A stretch of DNA of 64,000 bases from Spirochaetales bacterium (lineage in GTDB: Bacteria > Spirochaetota > Leptospiria > Leptospirales > Leptonemataceae): the NCBI GenBank assembly GCA_024233935.1, contig JACKOY010000006.1, positions 1 to 64,000 of the forward strand, read 5' to 3'. Shown piece by piece: positions 9,103 through 18,796 of the stretch; the first letter of the stretch is position 1, and every line of letters begins with the position of its first letter. The translations under genes and the position numbers were made by a program. Below the pieces are notes generated by a model that ran no database searches, had not been told where the DNA came from, and saw only the letters and a program-made list of their open reading frames with translations.

Positions 9103-11970
9103 ATGACATTGCCGCATCCAGCCCTCAAGACCGGATTGCCCGCGGAAAATCTCGCTATTCTGGTCGTCGAAGACGACCGTGATCAGGCGGAGTTTCTGGT
9201 CCTGCGCCTGAAGGCGATCGGCTACGATAGGGTCGACCTGGCAAGCACGGGGGAAGCCGCCCTGCGAGCGGTTGAGAGCAATCCCCCCGACATGATCTTG
9301 ATGGATGTGGGCCTGCCCGGAGGTCTCGACGGCATCGATACAGCCCGAAAACTCGGCCAGCTGGGTCTGCCCGTGGTTTATATGACTGCCCGGGCCGATC
9401 TCGATCTGGTGGAACGCGCCCAGTCCACCCATCCTTTCGGGCTTCTGATCAAACCCTTCAGCGAGCGCGAACTCGAACTGACGCTGAAAATGGCGATCGT
9501 CGATCATCGCCGCGAGAACCGTCTCAACGAGGCGCTGGACGAGCTCAACATCATTCTGGAAAACATGCCGGCTGCGGTCGCCTTCGTGAAAGGGCGGCGC
9601 TTCATGCGCATCAACTCCAGCTTCGAACAACTCTTCGACGCCAGTCGGGCGGATGTGATCGGACAGCTGGGTAGCCTCCTGTTTCCCTCCGAGAAAGTGT
9701 ACCGTGATTTTTTGCGCAGTTCTTTGATTGCCCTTCGAAATCACGGCCAGTTTCGCACCGAGACTCCGCTCGTGACCCTGGGTGGACGCGATCTATGGTG
9801 CTATATCACCGGCCGGGTTCTGCACAGCGACAACCTGCGCGATGGCGTCATCTGGATCATCGAAGATTTTACCGACCGGGCCCGCGTGGCGGCAGCCCTG
9901 AAAGAGAGCGAGGAACGTTATCGACTGATCTTTGAGCAGAACCAGGCCATCTCACTTCTGATAGATCCGACCCACGGAACGATTCTAAACGCCAACGAGG
10001 CGGCGACGCGTTTCTACGGTTACTCGCGCGAGGAACTACTCGGACGCTCCATAGATACCATCAACGTACTGACACCGGAGGAGATTCGGGCCGCCATGCA
10101 TTTGGCCATGGAGAACGATCAGAATTATTTTGTTTTTCGGCATCGCCTGAAAAGCGGCGAGATTCGCGACGTGGAGGTCTATTCCACACCGGTCAAGCAG
10201 GACGAGAAGACCGTGCTGCATTCAATCGTTCACGACATTACAGAACGCATGCGCTCGCGGGAAATCCTGAAGCTGAATGCGCGAGTCTTTGAAAGCACCC
10301 TGGAAGGAGTCTGGATTACCGACGCCGAAAAAAGGACCATCACTGTGAACCGTGCCTTCGGCGAAATCACGGGTTACGAGAGTGAAGAGATCATTGGCCG
10401 GCTACCCCCGGTTCTGCGACCCGGGGCTCAGGACCCGGCCTTTCTGGCTCAACTCTGGGAAGGTGTCGAACAAACCGGCAGCTGGCAGGGTGAAATCCGG
10501 GCCCGGCGCCGCGACGGACAGGAGTACCCGGAATGGCTGGCAGTCAGCGAGGTCCGTGATGAAACCCGCACCCTGACGAATTACATCGGGGTTTTCAGCG
10601 ACATCAGCACGCGCAAGCAGGCCGAAGAAAGACTGAGCTTTATGGCCACCCACGATTCGCTGACCGGGCTGCCCAATCGTACGTATATCCTGGATCACAT
10701 TCAAGACTCCATCAAGAAGGCGTCGCGCGGCCAGGAACTGGCCCTGCTCTTTCTGGACCTGGACCAGTTCAAAGTCGTAAATGACTCTCTCGGTCACCAC
10801 GTCGGCGATGAACTTCTGAACCAGGCGGCGGAACGGTTGTCGGGGTGTCTGCGCGAAACGGACACGTTGGCCCGCCTGGGTGGCGATGAGTTCATTGTTC
10901 TGCTGGAAGGCGAAGTAAACGCGGAAATCGCCGCGACCATTGCCCGGGAAATCATCGCCAGTGTGGAAAGGCCCTTTCGCATCGCAGGCCAGGAGTTGTT
11001 CGTTTCGATCAGCATCGGAGTCTGCTTTTTCCCCCGGGACGGCCAGAACGAGGACGCGCTGATTCAGAACGCGGATACGGCCATGTACCGCGCCAAGGCC
11101 AAGGGCCGAAATAATTTTCAGTTTTATACCGACGAGATGAACGCGCGCATACGGGAACGTATGCAGATCGAAAACGATCTCCGGCGCGCCCTCGAAACCC
11201 AGGATGAGCTGGTGCTGCACTATCAGCCCATGGTTCACCGAGCCACGGGTCTGCTCTGCGGCATGGAAGCCCTCGTTCGCTGGCATCACCCCGAACGCGG
11301 ACTGCTCCTGCCCGGAGCCTTCATTCCCTTTGCGGAAGAAAGCGCTCTGATCATAACTCTCGGGGAGTGGGTTCTACGCACGGCCGCGCTACAAAATCGA
11401 AAGTGGATGGACGCGGGACTTCCCACGGTTCCGGTATCTATGAATTTGTCAGCCCGACATATGCAACGCGCCGATCTACCGGGTACGGTCGCCCGCATCC
11501 TGAAGGAGATCGGTCTCGATCCGGCCTACCTGGATCTGGAGATAACGGAATCCTGCCTTTTGGAAGAGCCGGAAATCGCCATCGCCAGCATGCGGGCCCT
11601 GGCCGGCATGGGCACCCAACTCTCGATCGACGACTTTGGAACCGGTTACTCTTCTTTGAGTTACCTGAGCCGTTTGCCGATCCACACGGTCAAGATCGAC
11701 GGCTCCTTCCTGAAAGGTGTGCCCGGGCACGACACCAACCAGGCCATTATCGCCGCCATCGCCAGCATCGCTCACAACCTGCGCCTGAGCACGGTTGTGG
11801 AAGGCGTGGAGACACCCGAGCAGCTGGACTTCGTTTCCCGGCTCGGACTCGAACGCATTCAGGGGTTTTTGTTTTCCCGGGCCCTGCCCCCGGCCGACAT
11901 GATGGAACTTTTGGGGGCCATGCGCTCCGGCGCCATGGGTCGCACCTACTGGGGACACGGGCAGGCCTGA
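9103..11970 (+). CDS. Response regulator with PAS, GGDEF and EAL domains
   Basis: 955 residues from the ATG at 9103; upstream in-frame ATGs lack coding character and the receiver domain begins at once after this one. Order: receiver domain (about 17-130, acidic VVEDDRD, phospho-acceptor Asp68, KPF Lys), three PAS-type sensor segments (about 145-520), GGDEF (about 525-690) and EAL (about 700-945). The GGDEF motif is intact, with an RETD inhibitory-site motif exactly five residues before it. The EAL domain keeps MEALVRW, LEITES, DDFGTGYSS, KIDGSF and VEGVET. Both diguanylate cyclase and c-di-GMP phosphodiesterase sites look competent. The cognate histidine kinase is not adjacent. Its end overlaps the convergent Kazal-like gene by 25 bp. 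Confidence 0.93.
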   Translation: MTLPHPALKTGLPAENLAILVVEDDRDQAEFLVLRLKAIGYDRVDLASTGEAALRAVESNPPDMILMDVGLPGGLDGIDTARKLGQLGLPVVYMTARADLDLVERAQSTHPFGLLIKPFSERELELTLKMAIVDHRRENRLNEALDELNIILENMPAAVAFVKGRRFMRINSSFEQLFDASRADVIGQLGSLLFPSEKVYRDFLRSSLIALRNHGQFRTETPLVTLGGRDLWCYITGRVLHSDNLRDGVIWIIEDFTDRARVAAALKESEERYRLIFEQNQAISLLIDPTHGTILNANEAATRFYGYSREELLGRSIDTINVLTPEEIRAAMHLAMENDQNYFVFRHRLKSGEIRDVEVYSTPVKQDEKTVLHSIVHDITERMRSREILKLNARVFESTLEGVWITDAEKRTITVNRAFGEITGYESEEIIGRLPPVLRPGAQDPAFLAQLWEGVEQTGSWQGEIRARRRDGQEYPEWLAVSEVRDETRTLTNYIGVFSDISTRKQAEERLSFMATHDSLTGLPNRTYILDHIQDSIKKASRGQELALLFLDLDQFKVVNDSLGHHVGDELLNQAAERLSGCLRETDTLARLGGDEFIVLLEGEVNAEIAATIAREIIASVERPFRIAGQELFVSISIGVCFFPRDGQNEDALIQNADTAMYRAKAKGRNNFQFYTDEMNARIRERMQIENDLRRALETQDELVLHYQPMVHRATGLLCGMEALVRWHHPERGLLLPGAFIPFAEESALIITLGEWVLRTAALQNRKWMDAGLPTVPVSMNLSARHMQRADLPGTVARILKEIGLDPAYLDLEITESCLLEEPEIAIASMRALAGMGTQLSIDDFGTGYSSLSYLSRLPIHTVKIDGSFLKGVPGHDTNQAIIAAIASIAHNLRLSTVVEGVETPEQLDFVSRLGLERIQGFLFSRALPPADMMELLGAMRSGAMGRTYWGHGQA

Positions 11971-12197
11971 TTACACAGGATGCGCACCCCCCGGCAAATG
12001 GCCAGGCAGCTGTTGCGTAGCTCCCCGACCGAAGTACAGACAACACCGCTCGGATAGCTCAGGCACTCGCCGCAGCTATCTTCCTCGCGGGTTGCTTCTG
12101 TTCGCGTCGGCGCCTCAACCGGATCTTCCGCAGAGGGACTGCGGCAAACAGCGAATGCAAGAACCAGGAGTAAAGCCAACATGCGATGCCTTTTCAT
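11946..12197 (-). CDS. Small Kazal-like lipoprotein
   Basis: 83 residues. MKRHRM is followed by a hydrophobic run and a LAFAVC lipobox (Cys near 18), giving a predicted lipoprotein. After a charged spacer, the Cys-rich region SCGECLSYPSGVVCTSVG then SCLAICRGVRILCNQACPC resembles the Kazal/trypsin-inhibitor-like spacing, where a PVC strand, an N-x-C-x-AxC-x-GV helix and a final GxC are linked by disulphides. Such domains usually inhibit serine proteases or bind surface partners. The match is by cysteine spacing only. The start region lies just upstream of the cyclase gene on the other strand. Confidence 0.7.
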   Translation of the reverse strand: MKRHRMLALLLVLAFAVCRSPSAEDPVEAPTRTEATREEDSCGECLSYPSGVVCTSVGELRNSCLAICRGVRILCNQACPCPQ

Positions 12198-12338
12198 AGA
12201 CTGTCCGATACCCCAGTTTTCCCGCGAAAAGCGGCTTGCACAGAGCGGCCGGAACAGGCGAAAGACAAGAACACTATTCGGGACCTCCCACTGACGGTGG
12301 ACCGTGGTTGCAGCCAGGCTATTGCCCTCACCGACTTG

Positions 12339-14678
12339 ATGAAAGAACTTTTCGATATAAGCACACCGTCCGGTCGAACGCTCAACCGGGTGCTGAACCG
12401 TCTGAAAGCCGACCTGCCGGCCAGAGCCCTGGAGCTGCGCTACGGAGGAGAAACGCTTACCCGACTGGGAGAGGCGGGAAACGACCCGGGATTGGAGATC
12501 CCGTTCTCCTCGTTTCTGCTTCTGGTCCATGGCGGCCCACCGCATATGGACCCGAGCCGTGTGCGACTGCTGCGGAGTGCAAGACGCCTGGTGGACATAT
12601 TGATCCGGGCTTTCCGGGGACCCCACGGCGAGCCCCGCAACGGTATCGCGGCCGGATTCGTCGTAGAATCTTACATGGAGATCCTGCGGCTGCTCGAAGA
12701 GCGACGCGAGCTGGTGGACTTCTACGAGTCCATGCTGGAGCTCAATCGTAAGATTCTGATGGCCGAGGACCTCTTTACGGTCCTGCAGGTGATCATGGAC
12801 ACCGCTCGCGATGCCCTGCGCGGCGAAGGCAGTTCGCTCCTCCTGGTCGACCAGAAAACCGGGGAGATGTACTTCAACGTGGTTTCCGGGGAACGCAAAA
12901 GCGACCTGCGTGAAATCCGAATACCGGCCGGTGAAGGGATCGCCGGGGACGTGGTCAAAAAGGCGAAAGCTGAAATCATCTCCGACGTAAAGAACGATCC
13001 GCGGGCCTTCCAGCGGGTGGATATGATTTTGAAGCACACCACCCGGGATATGATCGTGGCACCCATCATTGCCCGGGGCGCCGTGATCGGCGTCATTGAA
13101 GTTATCAATTCGCGCGCAGCGGATGGTTTTCACACCGAAGATCTGGCCCTGCTGGAGCGCATGGCCGGGCACACGAGCCTCTTCATCGAGAACATGAAGG
13201 GCAAAGAGGACCTGGTCCGCACCAACCGCAAGCTGGACCGGATCAACTCGGAAATCAATGCGCTTTATGAAATCGGGCGGGTTCTGAACACCTCGCTCGA
13301 AGCGAATGAACTCAAGCGCGGCCTGCTGAGAACAATGCTGCGGGTCATGAAGATCGGCAACGGAGCGATCCTCGAGAAGACCGCCGACCGTCGCCTGGTC
13401 GAAACCATCATCATGACCAACCAGGACGATCGTATTACCGAGCTCGATCCAACCGAAGACGGATCGGGCTATGCCGAGCCGGCCGACATATTACTCTGGA
13501 TGCAGCAATACAAAGAACCTTTTTACTTCATCGCCCCGAGTCTGGATCGGCCGGTGCTGGGTCTGGCGGAGCGTTTCAAGAAAGTCAATGCGGAACGCTT
13601 CGGCAGCAGCCGGGCGCCGGAACTCTGGGCCCCCATCATCGAACCAGACGGAAACGAGATCAATTTTGTGCTGGCATTGGGAGACATCCAGTTGCGCCGC
13701 CGGGATCCGGTCAGCGACGTTCAGTTCTTTCAGGGCCTCATGAATCTCTGCCAGACCGCTTTTCGCAATGTGGCCTCGTATCGGGCGGCGCTCGAAGCGC
13801 GCGGCCGGGAGGAGCAGATCCGGCGCGCTTTTCAGAAGTACGTGCCGGCCCGGGTTGTGTCGGATCTGGTTGAAGAGGAAAACCCGCCGCCGACCGTGCA
13901 GACCGTCTCGGTCCTGTTTGCAGATATCCGAAACTTTTCGGCCCTCGCGGAAAAACGCGAGCCCGCCGACCTGGCATTGCTGCTGAACGAATTTTTCGAG
14001 GCCATGGTGGGCGTCGTTACTGCTCACGACGGCATCGTGGACAAGTTCATGGGCGACTCGCTGATGGCCTTGTTTGGCGTTCCGGACCCTCACGAGCGGG
14101 CCGCCGAAAGCGCGTTGCGGGCGGCCATGGAAATGCAGGTTACCCTCACGCAGCAAAACGAAAAGCGCCGGCGGGAAGGCCGGCCGACCTTCGATATGGG
14201 CATTGGCCTGCATACGGGGCCGGCTATCGTTGGTAGCTTTGGCTCGCGCCAGCGCCTGGACTTCACGGCCCTGGGAGACACGGTAAACCTCGCCTCGCGC
14301 CTGGAGAAGGCGGCCAAGCACTATCGGGCTGAAATCCTTTTCACCGGTCAAACCCTGGAGGCCGTGGGCGATCGGATTTCCTGCCGCGAAGTGGATCTGG
14401 CCCGGGTCCGCGGGCGGAGCGCCACCGTGCAGCTCTTCCAGCCCTTTGCCTTTGCACGTTATGAAATGGGGCCCACTGCTGCCGCCGATTTGTGGCATCA
14501 GGGCATCCGATTGTACCGGGAACGCCGCTTCCAGGAATCTCGGGAGGCATTCGCCACGCTGTCCAAAGCGGCGCCGGGCCTCGACCCCCTGACCGCCATT
14601 TACCTGAAGCGCACGGCCGAGTTCGAACGCGATCCGCCTCCGGCCGACTGGCAGGGCATTTTTGCGGTAGACGCCTGA
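12339..14678 (+). CDS. GAF-domain class III adenylate/guanylate cyclase
   Basis: About 779 residues from the ATG at 12339. The frame is open back to 12186, but that would overlap the divergent lipoprotein start; the true start is uncertain. A GAF domain (DLFTVLQVIMDTARDALRGE onward) is followed by a helical linker, a second GAF-like region and the cyclase domain. The cyclase has SVLFADIRNFS and DKFMGDSLMALFG (metal Asp and substrate Lys) and the LGDTVNLASRLE loop with the transition-state Asn and Arg. The catalytic set is complete, and the Lys favours ATP, hence cAMP. A short TPR-like tail ends the protein. GAF domains probably bind a cyclic nucleotide or small ligand. Confidence 0.88.
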   Translation: MKELFDISTPSGRTLNRVLNRLKADLPARALELRYGGETLTRLGEAGNDPGLEIPFSSFLLLVHGGPPHMDPSRVRLLRSARRLVDILIRAFRGPHGEPRNGIAAGFVVESYMEILRLLEERRELVDFYESMLELNRKILMAEDLFTVLQVIMDTARDALRGEGSSLLLVDQKTGEMYFNVVSGERKSDLREIRIPAGEGIAGDVVKKAKAEIISDVKNDPRAFQRVDMILKHTTRDMIVAPIIARGAVIGVIEVINSRAADGFHTEDLALLERMAGHTSLFIENMKGKEDLVRTNRKLDRINSEINALYEIGRVLNTSLEANELKRGLLRTMLRVMKIGNGAILEKTADRRLVETIIMTNQDDRITELDPTEDGSGYAEPADILLWMQQYKEPFYFIAPSLDRPVLGLAERFKKVNAERFGSSRAPELWAPIIEPDGNEINFVLALGDIQLRRRDPVSDVQFFQGLMNLCQTAFRNVASYRAALEARGREEQIRRAFQKYVPARVVSDLVEEENPPPTVQTVSVLFADIRNFSALAEKREPADLALLLNEFFEAMVGVVTAHDGIVDKFMGDSLMALFGVPDPHERAAESALRAAMEMQVTLTQQNEKRRREGRPTFDMGIGLHTGPAIVGSFGSRQRLDFTALGDTVNLASRLEKAAKHYRAEILFTGQTLEAVGDRISCREVDLARVRGRSATVQLFQPFAFARYEMGPTAAADLWHQGIRLYRERRFQESREAFATLSKAAPGLDPLTAIYLKRTAEFERDPPPADWQGIFAVDA

Positions 14679-14738
14679 GCGCATTTCACCCGATTTGCGG
14701 GGACCGTCGCCGGCCCCTTGCGCCCGCAAAACACGATC

Positions 14739-15272
14739 ATGAAGAAGATTAAAGTTCAGCAAGAATTCGATTGCCCGTTGGATGTCCTGCTGCGCGCGCG
14801 CGAGGAACGCTACAAGCACCTGGACAAATTCCCCGAGTTGAAGAACGTCCATATAGTCAGCGAGGAACGCGTCGACCACATCCTGAAGCAGAAGCGCAAT
14901 ATCTCCATCGCAGACTCCATGCCGCCCATCATTGGCTCTCTTTTGCCCTCCGGCGCGGACACGCTGGCAGAAGAATCCGAGTTCGACGATCGGAGCAATA
15001 CGCACACCTTTCGCGTTGTGCCCGGCGGAAACCTGGACAACATCTTTGTGGTCAAAGGCGTTTCCCACTACTACAGCCGGCCCGAAAATCGCTCCGCCCG
15101 GGATTACGACATCGAAATTACCAGCCGGGCTTTCCTGGTAAGCCTGGTGGTTGAAAACGCCATCGCTGACCTGTACGAGCACAACCTGCGCAAGGATCGC
15201 AAGTCGATCCTGAACTTCATTCAGATTCTTGAAGAGGAAGGCGGCGGTGAATCAGGCACAACAGCGGGCTGA
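14739..15272 (+). CDS. DUF2505-like protein (SRPBCC/START-like fold)
   Basis: 177 residues, no signal. An N-terminal MKKIKVQQEFDCPLDVLLRA strand and helix, central strands with HTFRVVPGGN, and a long C-terminal helix give the helix-grip outline of the SRPBCC superfamily. The fit to DUF2505 is tentative. No catalytic residues are expected; such proteins bind hydrophobic ligands. Its 3' end overlaps argB by 26 bp, so the two are likely co-transcribed and perhaps translationally coupled. Confidence 0.72.
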   Translation: MKKIKVQQEFDCPLDVLLRAREERYKHLDKFPELKNVHIVSEERVDHILKQKRNISIADSMPPIIGSLLPSGADTLAEESEFDDRSNTHTFRVVPGGNLDNIFVVKGVSHYYSRPENRSARDYDIEITSRAFLVSLVVENAIADLYEHNLRKDRKSILNFIQILEEEGGGESGTTAG

Positions 15273-16194
15273 GATCCTCGTTGAAGCGCTCCCGTACCTG
15301 CGTGAGTTCTACGGCAAGAGTATCGTCATAAAATTCGGCGGCGCCGCCATGATTGAAGAGAAGTTGCGCCTGGACTTTGCGCGCGACGTGGTACTGCTGC
15401 AGTATGTCGGAATCAAACCCGTCATTGTGCACGGTGGCGGCCCGCAGATCTCGCGCATGCTGGAAGAACTCAACATCCCGACTCACTTCGTGGATGGACA
15501 TCGCTTCACCGATCAGGCTTCGATGGATGTGGTCGAAATGGTTCTGGCCGGAAAGATAAACAAAGAGATCGTAGCCTTGATCAATGGCCAGGGCGGGCGG
15601 GCGGTCGGAATTTCCGGCAAAGACGGAGGGCTCGCCCGCGCGCGGCTGCACCAGCTACGGCGCCGCGGCAAAGATGGCGTCGAGGAAGAGGTCAGCCTGG
15701 GACAGGTGGGCACTCTGGATGCGGGCGAGATCAACCCGGCCCTCCTGACCGCGCTCGAAAGCAACAGCTACGTGCCGGTTGTTGCACCCATCGCAACCGG
15801 CGACGATGGCGTCTCGCTGAATATCAATGCCGACACGATGGCAGGGGCCGTGGCTTCGGCCTTACGCGCCGAAAAGCTGATTCTTCTGACCGATACACCC
15901 GGCGTGTTGATTGACGGGCAGACCATTACGGGGCTTTCTCAAGAAGATGTGGAGAGGCACAAAGCCGACGGCGCCATCAGCGGCGGCATGCTGCCAAAAG
16001 TCGATTGCTGCGTGAGCGCCCTGCGCCACGGTGTACGGCGAGCGCACATCGTGGATGGTCGTGTCCCGCATGCACTTTTGCTGGAGATTTTTACGAATGA
16101 AGGTGTGGGCACCTTGATCAGCAACGAATTTGACCGCAAGCGTGCTTCGGCGACAGGCAAAACGGGACAAGAAGCAGGGAACCAGAATGATTAG
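15247..16194 (+). CDS. argB: Acetylglutamate kinase
   Basis: 315 residues from the GTG at 15247, which has an AGGAAGG Shine-Dalgarno; a TTG 18 bases upstream is an alternative. Amino-acid-kinase fold signatures: VIKFGGAAM (ATP-binding Lys), [27 protein letters not shown] (substrate Asn/Asp) and [13 protein letters not shown]. ArgB phosphorylates N-acetylglutamate in the second step of arginine synthesis, in the cytoplasm. The C-terminal 15 residues are a poorly conserved Lys-rich tail. It overlaps the DUF2505-like gene (26 bp) and apt (8 bp), so the three form an operon. Confidence 0.96.
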   Translation: MNQAQQRAEILVEALPYLREFYGKSIVIKFGGAAMIEEKLRLDFARDVVLLQYVGIKPVIVHGGGPQISRMLEELNIPTHFVDGHRFTDQASMDVVEMVLAGKINKEIVALINGQGGRAVGISGKDGGLARARLHQLRRRGKDGVEEEVSLGQVGTLDAGEINPALLTALESNSYVPVVAPIATGDDGVSLNINADTMAGAVASALRAEKLILLTDTPGVLIDGQTITGLSQEDVERHKADGAISGGMLPKVDCCVSALRHGVRRAHIVDGRVPHALLLEIFTNEGVGTLISNEFDRKRASATGKTGQEAGNQND

Positions 16195-16732
16195 AGTCGA
16201 TTCAGACTTCATACGCAAAACCATACGCACCGTGCCGGACTGGCCCGAGAAAGGAGTGATGTTTCGGGACATCACGCCCATTTTTCAGAATCCGATCGCG
16301 CTGCGCGGAACCATGGATGCATTTATCCATCGTTATTTCGAAATGGGCGCCAGCATGATCGCCGGTGTGGACGCCCGTGGCTTCCTGCTCGGAGTGACCA
16401 TCGCCTACGGACTGAATCTGCCTTTCGTGCCGATTCGCAAAAAAGGCAAGCTGCCCTGGAAGACCATCGAAGAAGAATACGAACTCGAATACGGAAAGGC
16501 GACCGTAGAGTTGCATGCGGACGCCGTAAAGGCCGGAGATCGGGTTGTGATCTTTGACGATCTGATTGCCACGGGCGGCACCATGCTCGCCGCCGCCCAG
16601 CTGATTCAAAGACTGGGGGCCGAAATCATTGAGGCCTCGGCCATCGTGGATCTGCCTGAGCTGGGCGGCTCCAAAAAGCTGCGCGATGCGGGACTGAGCG
16701 TGTTTACCCTCGTGGAGTTCGAGGGCGCGTAG
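16187..16732 (+). CDS. apt: Adenine phosphoribosyltransferase
   Basis: 181 residues from the ATG at 16187. The opening [20 protein letters not shown] is the APRT hood; [10 protein letters not shown] follows, then the PRPP-binding loop [14 protein letters not shown]. The IRKKGKLP loop is also typical. The enzyme converts adenine plus PRPP to AMP and pyrophosphate (purine salvage). The ATG lies inside the last codons of argB (8-nt overlap), implying coupled translation. Confidence 0.96.
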   Translation: MIRVDSDFIRKTIRTVPDWPEKGVMFRDITPIFQNPIALRGTMDAFIHRYFEMGASMIAGVDARGFLLGVTIAYGLNLPFVPIRKKGKLPWKTIEEEYELEYGKATVELHADAVKAGDRVVIFDDLIATGGTMLAAAQLIQRLGAEIIEASAIVDLPELGGSKKLRDAGLSVFTLVEFEGA

Positions 16733-16737
16733 CCAGC

Positions 16738-17127
16738 GTGTCCCGGGTCGTGCCGCTTCTTGTCGCGCTGCTCATTCCGGCAGCGCTATTTGCAAATGCG
16801 CCGCCAAACTACGCGACCGTGGCAGGCGCGCTTCCCGAGTTGTGGTCGAGTCGTTATCCCGTCGAACCGGTCGGCTTTACCGCCAATCCCGAAAATCTGG
16901 GCGTGTTGCGTGCGATCAGCGAAGGGCGCGCGGTTTATTATTATCACTTTTTGGTGGAGCTGCCGCGTCTGGAGCGCTCCCCGGATGAGAGCCTGGGCAG
17001 CAGCGGCAGCCGAAACGTGGAGCTGTGGGTGCGCTATCGAGCGTGGCTTCGGGAGCCGTACGACCTGACCTTCGTGCGTCGCGATCTTCTTCCCGGAACA
17101 GGTCGAACCTGGGTGCGTATTCCGTAA
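16738..17127 (+). CDS. Hypothetical secreted protein
   Basis: 129 residues from a GTG five bases after the apt stop. A clear signal peptide (VVPLLVALLIPAALFANA, cleavage probably after residue 21) precedes an otherwise soluble domain with a YYYHFLVELPRLERS segment and many aromatic and Arg residues. No family recognised and no Cys in the mature part. Position suggests it is the last gene of the argB-apt transcript. Periplasmic location is inferred. Confidence 0.65.
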   Translation: MSRVVPLLVALLIPAALFANAPPNYATVAGALPELWSSRYPVEPVGFTANPENLGVLRAISEGRAVYYYHFLVELPRLERSPDESLGSSGSRNVELWVRYRAWLREPYDLTFVRRDLLPGTGRTWVRIP

Positions 17128-17184
17128 TGTTTTTAAGGTTGCCGTAGAGTCCCTCGACCGGGCACTCCGGAATCAGGCGAAACC

Positions 17185-18612
17185 ATGAAAGATAGAAACG
17201 ATTGGTCTGTAATTGAAGGCGCGGTGCGCGAACGCATGCGCAGCCGGAATATGCAGGATGCGGTCATTGCCGAGATTGTGCGTCGTGTTCGATTGGTTTA
17301 TGAAGGCGAGTCCGGACGCGTGGACTGGAACACGATTGGCGATCTGCGGCCCGAGGATACCATTGATTTAGAAACCCTGGGCGACGAGGGGGCTTCGCGC
17401 GAAACGCTGAAGGGCCTGGCCATCATCAAGCTCAACGGCGGTCTGGGCACAACGATGGGCCTTTCGGTTCCGAAATCGGTCATCGAAGTCAAACCCGGCC
17501 TGAACTTCCTGGAGATTATGAAACTCCAGGTGGAACACCTGCGCAAGACCCACTCGATCGAAACGCCGCTTTTGTTCATGAATTCGTTCAACACCCGGGA
17601 CGATACTCTGGCGCATCCCGGCATCCGCAGTCTCAACGAGAACTGTCCCGGCAAACTGCCGGCCGACTTCTTACAGAACATGGCGCCCCGCCTGCTGCGC
17701 GACTCCCTGCTCCCCCTCGGAGATGGCAGCCAGGATAGCCACTGGTGTCCGCCCGGCCACGGAGACGTGTTTCTGGCGCTTTTTACAACCGGCCTTCTGG
17801 ACCGACTGATCGAGAATGGGTATCGCGTGGCGTTTCTTTCCAATGGCGACAACCTGGGCGCCACCGCCGATCCGAACATTCTGCGATACTTTCTTTCGGA
17901 AGGTCTCGAGTTCGCTTCTGAGGTGACTCCCAAGACCAGGGCAGACCTGAAGGGCGGTGTTTTGTATCGTCGCAGGGGCCCCGAGGGTGAAGTCGGCCCG
18001 ATTGAACTTCTGGAGACCGCCCAGGTGCCCGACGAACACCTGTCGGATTTTCAGGACGTGAATCGCTTCGCGTACTTCAACATTAACAACCTGTGGGTAA
18101 ACCTGGAAGCGCTGCGAGAACGACTGCGGCGCGGCAGCCTGGAGCTTTCGTTGATCGTAAACCCGAAAGAAGTCGACGGCACGCCGGTGCTGCAACTGGA
18201 AACTGCGATGGGCGCGGCCATTGGTCGTTTTGATCGCACCCGCGTGATCATAGTTCCCCGCCGACGCTTCGCGCCGGTAAAAAACTGCGCCGACCTTCTG
18301 GTGCGGCGCAGCGATGCCTACACCCTGGAATCTGACTATCGATTGGAAATGAACCCGACCCGCAAACTCTCCGAGCCGGTGGTGATCCTGGACGATCGCT
18401 TTTACAAGAAGCTTCCCGATTTCGAGAAGCGCTTTCTGGAAGCCCCCTCTCTGGTTGCGGCCAGCAGCTTTGAGGTTCGAGGGCCCGTGATCTTTGACCG
18501 ACCCGTCAAAATTTCCGGGCAGGTTTGTCTGGAAAACCCGGACGCCACGGACCGCCTGGTATCGGAACTGTCACGGGACGCCTTTCAGGACGAAACGATC
18601 GCGTTTCCGTAA
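17185..18612 (+). CDS. UTP-glucose-1-phosphate uridylyltransferase, eukaryote-like UDPGP family
   Basis: 475 residues. The nucleotide-binding signature LKGLAIIKLNGGLGTTMG is followed by LLFMNSFNTRDDT, SNGDNLGATADPNIL and VKNCADLLV, all typical of the long UDPGP family rather than the short GalU type. It makes UDP-glucose for envelope polysaccharides or trehalose and glycogen. The length matches the family core, without the long N-terminal extension of some eukaryotic forms. It stands 57 bp after the small secreted protein. Confidence 0.93.
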   Translation: MKDRNDWSVIEGAVRERMRSRNMQDAVIAEIVRRVRLVYEGESGRVDWNTIGDLRPEDTIDLETLGDEGASRETLKGLAIIKLNGGLGTTMGLSVPKSVIEVKPGLNFLEIMKLQVEHLRKTHSIETPLLFMNSFNTRDDTLAHPGIRSLNENCPGKLPADFLQNMAPRLLRDSLLPLGDGSQDSHWCPPGHGDVFLALFTTGLLDRLIENGYRVAFLSNGDNLGATADPNILRYFLSEGLEFASEVTPKTRADLKGGVLYRRRGPEGEVGPIELLETAQVPDEHLSDFQDVNRFAYFNINNLWVNLEALRERLRRGSLELSLIVNPKEVDGTPVLQLETAMGAAIGRFDRTRVIIVPRRRFAPVKNCADLLVRRSDAYTLESDYRLEMNPTRKLSEPVVILDDRFYKKLPDFEKRFLEAPSLVAASSFEVRGPVIFDRPVKISGQVCLENPDATDRLVSELSRDAFQDETIAFP

Positions 18613-18796
18613 ACGGGCCGGCCGGGACCGGGCTCACCGGGCACTCTCCTGAGGCTCCTCGCCGGCGTTGCCTGCATTATTTCCACGTAGAGCCGCGGGC
18701 CGTGGGTCGCGGGCTGACTCGAATTGTGCTATCGGCCTGAAACACGATCTGACATAATGCCGACATCATTCGCCGTATATGGAAAGGAGCGCGCAA

